The translations under genes were made by a program, and so were the position numbers. Of a DNA stretch of 64,000 nucleotides, positions 57,611 through 64,000 are shown one piece after another. Numbering within the stretch: position 1 is the first letter of the stretch; each line of letters starts with the position of its first letter. The notes below the pieces were generated by a model. It had not been told where the DNA came from. It saw only the letters and a list, made by a program, of their open reading frames with translations, and did not search any database. The DNA lies in NCBI GenBank assembly GCA_013398295.1, contig VZSF01008845.1:124001-188000 (forward strand), given 5' to 3'. The DNA is from Chionis minor. Lineage: Eukaryota > Chordata > Aves > Charadriiformes > Chionididae.

Positions 57611-60469
57611 ATAGCAACAGATAATAAATATAGACCCTGATAGTGAATGAGGGAAAAGGAAGGACAGGATACAAGATAAGAAAAGGGGATACTGCCCTCA
57701 GGAGAACATTCTTTCTATAGAGGATTTTTTTCTGGCAGGGGGTGTGTGTGCTCAATGTACGCGTGTGGGTCTTTAAAATATTTCTTGCTGGTTTACTAGT
57801 TGATTTTGTTTACCTTTTTATTTTAGGCTTTTTAAAAGGTCCAGATGTGAGTATCAAATGAATCATAATGCCAGTATGAAGTAGAGGTAAATTATTTTAT
57901 TGAAATATACATATTTAGGGGCAGAAAGACAAGAAAAGATTAGAAGCCAGTTAGAAGGAAAAAAATCTGTTAATCGTATACCTAAATTCTTTCTTCCCCC
58001 TTAATACAGAAACATCAGATTCTTTTTCTGTTTGGGCTATTTTATAAATTCTTTGAGCTATAGAGGATCTTGTGCATTATTTGAAATGAGATTCCTCTCC
58101 CTAATCCCTTTTCAGCTAGCTGGCATTTTATGTTTGCAACTTTTTAAAAGAAGAAAAGGAAAGGGAATTTAAGTTTATATTAGCTTATGGAACAACAGGC
58201 TAAATGAGTATTAATGAAATTTATTATTAAAATTTGAGGTTGGCTGTGACAGGAAAGTATATGAAAATAATGGCTAACAGCTGGTTATAATAATAACAGC
58301 AGGTCAAATGTAAGGAAGGGTGGAGAACATGGAGTCCTTAACCAATATTTTTCCACGTAATTTTTATGATGGTTCTCTGCAGGCTCAGAAGTTAACAATG
58401 GCTTGACAAATGTCATAAAAACTGTCTTTGTAGACATCGAATCACAAGCTTTAGGCCAAAGACATATGGTCTGACTTTTGGAATAATGCAGGCTCTAGCA
58501 TTTATCATTGTCTGAAATAGAAAATAGAACTTAAAAAAAATTCCCCCTGAATTAATCACCTTCCACTCTTAATTTTAAAATTGTTAGTGATATTTCCTAC
58601 AATTTTTGTTAATTGTCTTTTTACTTTAAATTCCAACTCATTTCTAATCTGAATTTATGTATTTTCAGCTTTAAATGCAAGCTGAATGAAACACATGATC
58701 TATACCGATAAGTTTGTCAGATACATTTAGGAAGAACATAACAAGATATATGCAGGAATTTGCTCCTGAATCATCTGCTGATTTATCAACGAAAGGAAAT
58801 GCAAAGCAATGTGCGTCGGGGGGNCGTAAATACAGACCCTAAAGAGGGACTTTTTCTCAAGAAAAAAAGAGATTTTGAAGTGCACAGGAAAATCCTCTGA
58901 AAACATTTACTCAGTTTGACAAGTCAAAAAGACAAAAATAATGCTAGATTTTCAGGAGAAGATATTGGGAAGAAAATGTAATTATTATGCCAGTATGTCT
59001 GTGGTGTTCCACATGTTGAAACTGTACCATTTCTGTCGCCCTTCTCAAAAGCATATAGCAGGTAGAAGAAAGTAGGGAAAAGAGCAATTCATACCGCAGA
59101 ACAGCAACCTGCTTTCTTAAAAGCAGAATTTACAAAACTCAGCACTCTTTATTCTGCAAAAAAGGTGGTGAAGGTCTTCAAAAGCATGACTGTCACAGCA
59201 AACTTGGAACAAGTACCAGACACTGTTTCTCAGAGCAAGTGAAAGGTTGGCAGCCAATAGTTTGCTCTGAAGCACTAAGTTTAAAACAAGCAAAACAACA
59301 TGTCAAAGATTTTGTGAAATTCTGTGGGATTTTCTGCCATGGGATCCTGTTGAGAAGTCACAACCTGGCAGATGTGAGAAAACTAAGGTGGACAATTGCT
59401 GTAGCAGGGAGGAAGCAGACAAAGAAAGTGAGTTTTGCTCCTGGTAGTGGGGGAGTGGGATGTTTGCTGACACTACAAGATGCTCTTCTGAATGGTTTCA
59501 TATATATACACACACACACACATATATAGATATAAATTATCATTTTTTTCTATGAGAGATCCATTCATCTAGTTGTTTCCCTGTAAGTGGAAGGTGGGCA
59601 TGGATTTTCTCCAAGATAGAGAATATAGTAACCTAACTTTGGAAACAAAACCTCCTCAGTCTGATGTTGCTAAACTATACAAAAAAGATTTAATGGTGTC
59701 TTCAGGCTGGCCGCATGGACAAAGGGACACACTAGGTAAAGTTGATCAGTTTTATACTTGGAAGGCAGACTTTCAGAAATACAGGTCAAGGTCAAAAGTT
59801 TCTTTTTCTTTGGGAAGAGAGCAGAAAGAGTGGATTTGGAAAAGGTTGCAGAGGCGTCATCAGCAGGATTTAATACAGTGTCAAAATGAAGGGATAAGAA
59901 GAGAAGGAAAAAAAAATGACTCACGCTTACCCTCTTATCTGACATGTCCTGTAATTTTAGCATGCTCTAAGGGGTGTGCGCTTCCTCCTGATAACTTCTC
60001 TTTCAAAGGACAAATCCCACCATCTGATCGTAGGTTAGGTCTAAAGTAATTGACTTAATTGAAGAGATCCAGAGGCAGAAATACAAAGCTGATGTTAATA
60101 AGATTCTTTCACATTTCTGGTATGATTTGAGGTGAGAATTGTTCCCTGTAGCAGGGACCACATGTGGCAATAATACACAAAGACTGTCTAAGGTAACGTA
60201 AATCCATACAAACGCAAATGATTCCAGAAACGTGCTTTGCTATAAGGAAAACTGTTTTCTCTAGTCTGCGTTTCTCTGTGTCTGCTTAGTACACTTTCTC
60301 TGGTTTTGCCAGATGTGGTAAACACTGACTTTGGAGTGGGGGTTGTTACTGAACTGTGAGCAAAGCACAAACATCTGCACATCATACCTCCTGGATATCT
60401 AATCCGGTAGTTGCAAAAAACATGTGGAAACAAAAGATACTATTAACCTGCCATTTTAGTTGAGGAGAG
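57611..60469. other. Unique DNA, no gene recognised
   Basis: Contains one ambiguous base at 58824 in a GC-rich spot and a CA/TA repeat at 59499-59530. The frame 59573-60049 (plus, 158 codons, basic and glutamine-rich) is the longest non-repeat frame in the window. It has no recognisable domain, no signal peptide and an opposing 97-codon frame on the minus strand, so I do not call it a gene. Confidence 0.6.
59499..59530. repeat. Compound (TA)n(CA)n(TA)n microsatellite
   Basis: ATATATA, then about seven CA units, then TATATAG. It ends the flanking open frame in IHTHTHI-type residues, which is compositional. Confidence 0.85.
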
Positions 60470-60960
60470 ATCATAGAATCATAGAATAGTTTGGGTTGGA
60501 AGGGACCTTTAAAGGTCATCTAGTCCAACCCCCCTGCAATGAGCAGGGACATCTTCAACTAGATCCGGTTGCTCAGAGCCCACTCCAACCTAACCTTGAA
60601 TGTTTCCAGGGACAGGGTATCTACTACCTCTCTGAGCAACCTGTTCCAGAGTCTCCCTACCCTCATTGTAAATTTTTTTTTCCTTCTAAATTTACCCTCT
60701 TTTAGTTTAAAACCATTACACCTTGTCCTATCAAAACAGGCCCTGCTAAAAAGTTTGTCCCTGTCTTTCATGTCGGTCTCCCCAAAGCCTTCTCTTTTCC
60801 AAGCTGAACAACCCCAACTGTCACAGCCTGAGGTGTTCTAGCCCTGTGATGTCTTTTGTGGCCCTCCTCTGGACCCGCTCTGACAGGTCCATGTCCTTCT
60901 TATGTTGAGGGATCCAGCTTGGATGAAATACTCCAGGTGGGGTCTCACCAGAGCAGATGT
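60470..60960 (-). mobile_element. CR1 LINE, 5'-truncated 3' end
   Basis: A minus-strand CR1 with two octamers ATCATAGA at its 3' end (60470), then TAGTTTGGGTTGGAAGGGAC and GTCCAACCCCCCTGCAATGA. The ORF2 C-terminal region follows (minus frame 60559-60771, residues LFSRACFDRTRCNGFKLKEGKF and MRVGRLWNRLLREVVDTLSLETF). The region normally reading as the [13 protein letters not shown] block is shortened near 60800-60840. The 5' truncation is at about 60955, at GGTGGGGTCTCACCAGAGCA. It is the same general 3' UTR type as the copies at 9.5 and 62.3 kb. Confidence 0.92.
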
Positions 60961-62286
60961 GTGGGTGTATGCTGTTTCTGTTTCCTAATGCTTCTGTCTG
61001 TCTGATACAGCATGATCAGTAATATGCTGCTTATAGGGGGGATTATTTCCTGACAGGCAGAGTCAACCTCTCTTCTTCTTCTTCTTTCCCACCCCTGGCT
61101 TTGTACTCTCCAGCCTTGTAAAATGCCTAAGGTAGCTTTTATCGCACCATGTGACTTACGAGTAAAATCAGGAGGGGAATGATGTGAATAACAAGTTTTT
61201 AATTGTGAAACCATCAAGTAGTCCTACAAGAGATTTAGATTATGTGGTATAATGATGATGAGTCTGATATGTAAATTACACAGTTTCACTAAATCTTGTC
61301 CTTAATAAAGTTATGGTCTCTCCCCGAAGATTGCAGTCTGTAATTTAATGAATGGTTGGCATGTTTCTTGGGGCAACACATAAGACTGGAAAATGCATTG
61401 TATTTTAATATAATACAAGGCAATATGGATGTTGTAATCTGGCATTACATGTTGTTGACAATTATCAACTTCATTTAATTTACATAATAAAACCATGCCA
61501 AATGGCTTTGAAATAGCAGTGCTTTCTGTGCAAAAGACTAGATAGTAGGTTTTTAATAAAAATAACTTAACTACTTCTAGAAATAGTCTTTTAAGGATAT
61601 TTACTGATATATTTGCATTACACAAGGTTATACATCATTCTTTTCTTGCATTTATCACTTCACTGTTGATGTATGAAAAGAATTGTTTAATTTTGAGAGA
61701 AAAGGCAGGAAATGATTATATTAAATTACCAGTTCTGCAGTTTATTATTACTCTTTCTTATTTTTGCTGTGTTTACATCGTCTGAAAAATTAAGAGAGAT
61801 TGGATCCTGAGGCTTGCCATTCTGGCAAAATTTATTGATGCAAGTGATCTGGCATTTCTCAATCTGTAACACAGGCCAGAAGGAGATTTTTAGAGTGCAA
61901 AAGTTAGGTCTGGAATACTATGGAAAAACTTCTGGCTTTTTGGTGTGGTTTGTTTGTGGGGTTTATTTTTTGGGGGGTTGGGGTTTTTTGTTTGTTTTAG
62001 TAAATACTTTGAAACATTCATCCTCCTCTACAATGCTTACATTCATGTATTTGCTCCACTGCAGTGTGGAAGATGGTAACCCTAGCTGGTCTGTTCTCTG
62101 ATGAATTACAGGACCAGGCCAAGTACCTCATGTGGCTTTAGTTCAGCTTGTGAATACAGTTGCAGAGATCTTGCGGGTTTTTTTATTAAGTTATTGTCAA
62201 GATACTCACTACAAAAACAATCAGAAGCAAACTTTGCCGAGCATGAACATCTTTCCTTTAAGCTTGTCATAATGGTTAGAATAAGA
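60961..62286. other. Unique DNA with a G/T tract
   Basis: Apart from the tract at 61940-62000 I see no gene or transposon. A CTT repeat occurs at about 61072-61086. The 104-codon minus frame at 61311-61625 has no recognisable family. Confidence 0.65.
61940..62000 (+). repeat. G/T-rich tract
   Basis: GGTGTGGTTTGTTTGTGGGG, T-runs, GGGGGG, GGGG and GTTTGTTTT. Same class as the other G/T tracts in the window, with G-runs on the plus strand. Confidence 0.8.
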
Positions 62287-62369
62287 GAATCATAGAATGG
62301 TTTGGGTTGGAAGGGACCTTAAAGACCATTTAGTTCCAAACCCCCTGCCATGGGCAGGGACACCTCTCA

Positions 62370-62714
62370 CTAGAGCAGGTTGCTCAAAGCCCCATCCAGC
62401 CTGGCCTTAAACACTTCCAGGGTTGGGGCCTCCACAACTTCCTCAGGGAGCCCGTTCCAATGTCTTGCCACCCTCACAGTAAATAATTTCTTTCTAATAT
62501 CTAATCTAAATCTACCCACTTCCATTTTGAAGCTATTACCCCTTGTCCTATCACTACACACTCTTGTAAAAAGTCCCTCTCCAGCTTTCTTGCAGGTCTC
62601 CTTTAGGGAGTTGAAGGCTGCCATAAGGTCTCCCCGGAGACTTCTGTTCTCCAGGCTGAGCAATCCCAGCTCTCTCACCTCTCTTAGGTTCTCCAACCCT
62701 CTGATCATCTTCAT
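62370..62714 (-). pseudogene. CR1 ORF2 C-terminal fragment (114 codons)
   Basis: The frame reads MIRGLENLREVRELGLLSLE near its start and ends GALSNLL at the ORF2 stop. In order it carries SLRGDLMAAFNSLK, GLFTRVCSDRTRGNSF, RFRLDIRKKLFTVRVARHWN and EEVVEAPTLEVFKARLD. A small deletion shortens the usual [12 protein letters not shown] block to LREVRELG. It is a non-functional remnant. Confidence 0.88.
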
Positions 62715-62729
62715 TGCCCTCCTCTGGAC

Positions 62730-62981
62730 TCACTCCAACAGGTCTATGTCCTTCTTATGTTGGGGGCCCCAGAGCTGTGTGCAATACTCCAGGTGGGGTC
62801 TCACCAGGACAAAGTAGAGGCGAAAAACCTCCCTCGACCTGCTGGCCACGCCTCTTTTGATGTAGCCCAGGATGCAGTTGGCTTTCTGGGCTGCAAGTGC
62901 ACATTGAACAACTCTTGTTGGTCTTCTCATCCACCAACACCCCCAAGTCCTTCTCCTCAGAGCTCTTGATCTATTTTCCAT
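62730..62981 (-). pseudogene. CR1 ORF2 fragment upstream of the C-terminus (83 codons)
   Basis: Residues [40 protein letters not shown] and DIDLLE are CR1 ORF2 landmarks that directly precede the block at 62370-62714. A frame break lies between them. The start methionine at 62981 is internal to the element. Confidence 0.85.
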
Positions 62982-63150
62982 TCAGACTGTATTTGTTCTT
63001 GGGATTGCCCTGACCCATGCGAAGGACCTTACACTTGGCGTTTTTGAATTTCATGAGGTTTGCACCGGCCCACTCCTCAAGCCTGTCAAGGTCCCTCTGG
63101 ATGGCATCCCTTCCCTCCCATGTGACAACTCCACCACACAGCTTTTGTTA

Positions 63151-64000
63151 ATCTTGTCATTAACTTCACCCATATCAACATATAGAAACAATAGTGATCT
63201 AGGGGTCATTATTACCCCATATACCAAAGATTTTCCATCCCATCTTTTTTTCCCCCCCAAGTATTTCTCTTTCCATTGTTTTTCCCAGTTTAATTTTTAA
63301 AAGTAATTTTATTCTAAGAAAGTGCACTTGTCTATTAAAATACAGCTGTTTTTCTGAGAAAAGAAAAAAGGAATCACTGACATTTTTCCTGTAAATGGAC
63401 CTCATTACACCTGCTCTATGAACACTTTAAAGTCATTGTTTTGTACTGTGTAATTTTTTCTGCACAGTTAAAATTGTTAATGCTGAAATTATTATCCCTA
63501 GAAAATCACTGTGGACTAGCAGGTCCAGATTTTATTATACTACTGTGTATGCAAATCTAGGCTTAGTTTTATAGCAGGCATTATGCCCAGTGTCCAAAAA
63601 ACCCATTAACTATTAAAAATAAGGCTTGTAATAAACATCTTAGGTTATTTCAATAAAAGAAGATTCGCAGGGAACTATATCTTACAATATCTTTCTGCTG
63701 CTTAAGGTATGTTGTTGCTCAGCAACATCTATTTGGGCTATAGAATTAGATGGTAAATTAAAGGATTCGAAGGAATTAAACTGTTTTTTTCATGCCAATA
63801 AGTGAATCATACTAGACTAGTCTTTAAAATTATACCAAAGGATTCTGTATGTAAGTGCTCTTTCAAAAGCTGAAAACAAGCACAGGAACACTGTTTACAA
63901 TATAAAATAGAAGAAAGATGATTCTGGTGATTAGGTCCATAAATCTTGCTTATTGTGGTAGACCTGACTGACACAAGACACAAGTGTAGTGCTCCATGCT
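63151..64000. other. Unique AT-rich DNA, no gene recognised
   Basis: AT-rich DNA up to the end of the window. I see no transposon, exon or RNA gene. Confidence 0.65.

Larger units (their letters stand above)
62287..63150 (-). mobile_element. CR1 LINE, best-preserved 3' UTR and C-terminus
   Basis: A minus-strand CR1. The 3' end at 62287 (AATCATAGAATGG) leads into TTTGGGTTGGAAGGGACC and the 3' UTR. The ORF2 C-terminus is intact at its stop (62370). The copy runs upstream through GGTGGGGTCTCACCAGGACA and CTTTCTGGGCTGCAAGTGCA to about 63110-63150, where similarity fades after the ACACAGCTT region. Two adjacent minus frames (62370-62714 and 62730-62981) are one coding region broken by a frameshift or stop near 62715-62730. 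It looks among the less diverged copies here, judged only by eye. Confidence 0.93.

Noticed and set aside
59573..60049. 158-codon plus-strand open frame as a possible gene
   Set aside because: No recognisable domain, no promoter or splice context, and a 97-codon frame on the opposite strand. In AT-rich non-coding DNA of this length one such frame is expected by chance.
1..64000. Host-defence, metabolic or bacterial-type operons, CRISPR arrays, tRNA or rRNA genes
   Set aside because: No supporting sequence on either strand; the composition and repeats are those of vertebrate non-coding DNA.

Overview
This window is repeat-bearing, non-coding DNA from a bird genome. I find no intact protein-coding gene, no rRNA or tRNA gene and no CRISPR array. 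The avian assignment rests on many 5'-truncated CR1 LINE copies with the bird-type 3' end (octamer-like repeats of the ATTCTATG type), on three solo LTRs of bird endogenous retroviruses, on AT-rich composition and on G/T-rich low-complexity tracts. The species cannot be fixed from this sequence. All open reading frames are short (240 codons or fewer). The only ones with recognisable homology are decayed pieces of CR1 ORF2 (reverse transcriptase and its C-terminal region). The DNA is therefore most likely intergenic or a very large intron.

Layout. 1-9.2 kb: unique AT-rich DNA with a plus-strand CR1 3' end (about 2.07-2.54 kb) and a solo LTR (4817-5574) flanked by a perfect 5-bp duplication. 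9.2-11 kb: a G/T tract and a minus-strand CR1. 11-20 kb: unique DNA plus an ancient, turtle-like CR1 copy (16.94-17.94 kb) that keeps its 3' end. 20.1-24 kb: the densest transposon cluster. It holds a G/T tract, a minus-strand CR1 3' fragment, and a plus-strand CR1 split by a later minus-strand CR1 insertion. 24-32 kb: unique DNA. 32-34.6 kb: a TTTA microsatellite, a short LTR (32645-32991) and a plus-strand CR1. 39.7-42.5 kb: an internally deleted CR1 reverse-transcriptase fragment, a G/T tract and a second solo LTR with a perfect 5-bp duplication (41704-42449). 42.5-60.4 kb: about 18 kb with almost no recognisable transposon except one old repeat relic near 57.5 kb. 60.4-63.2 kb: two minus-strand CR1 copies.

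No genes work together here. What can be read is transposon history: an old CR1 layer shared in style with other reptiles, several bird CR1 subfamilies, a nesting event that orders two of them in time, and ERV insertions since reduced to solo LTRs. I found no convincing undescribed functional system. The remaining leads are modest: a homeodomain-type palindrome, one exon-like segment with strong splice signals, an ancient amniote-type repeat relic and G-quadruplex-capable tracts.
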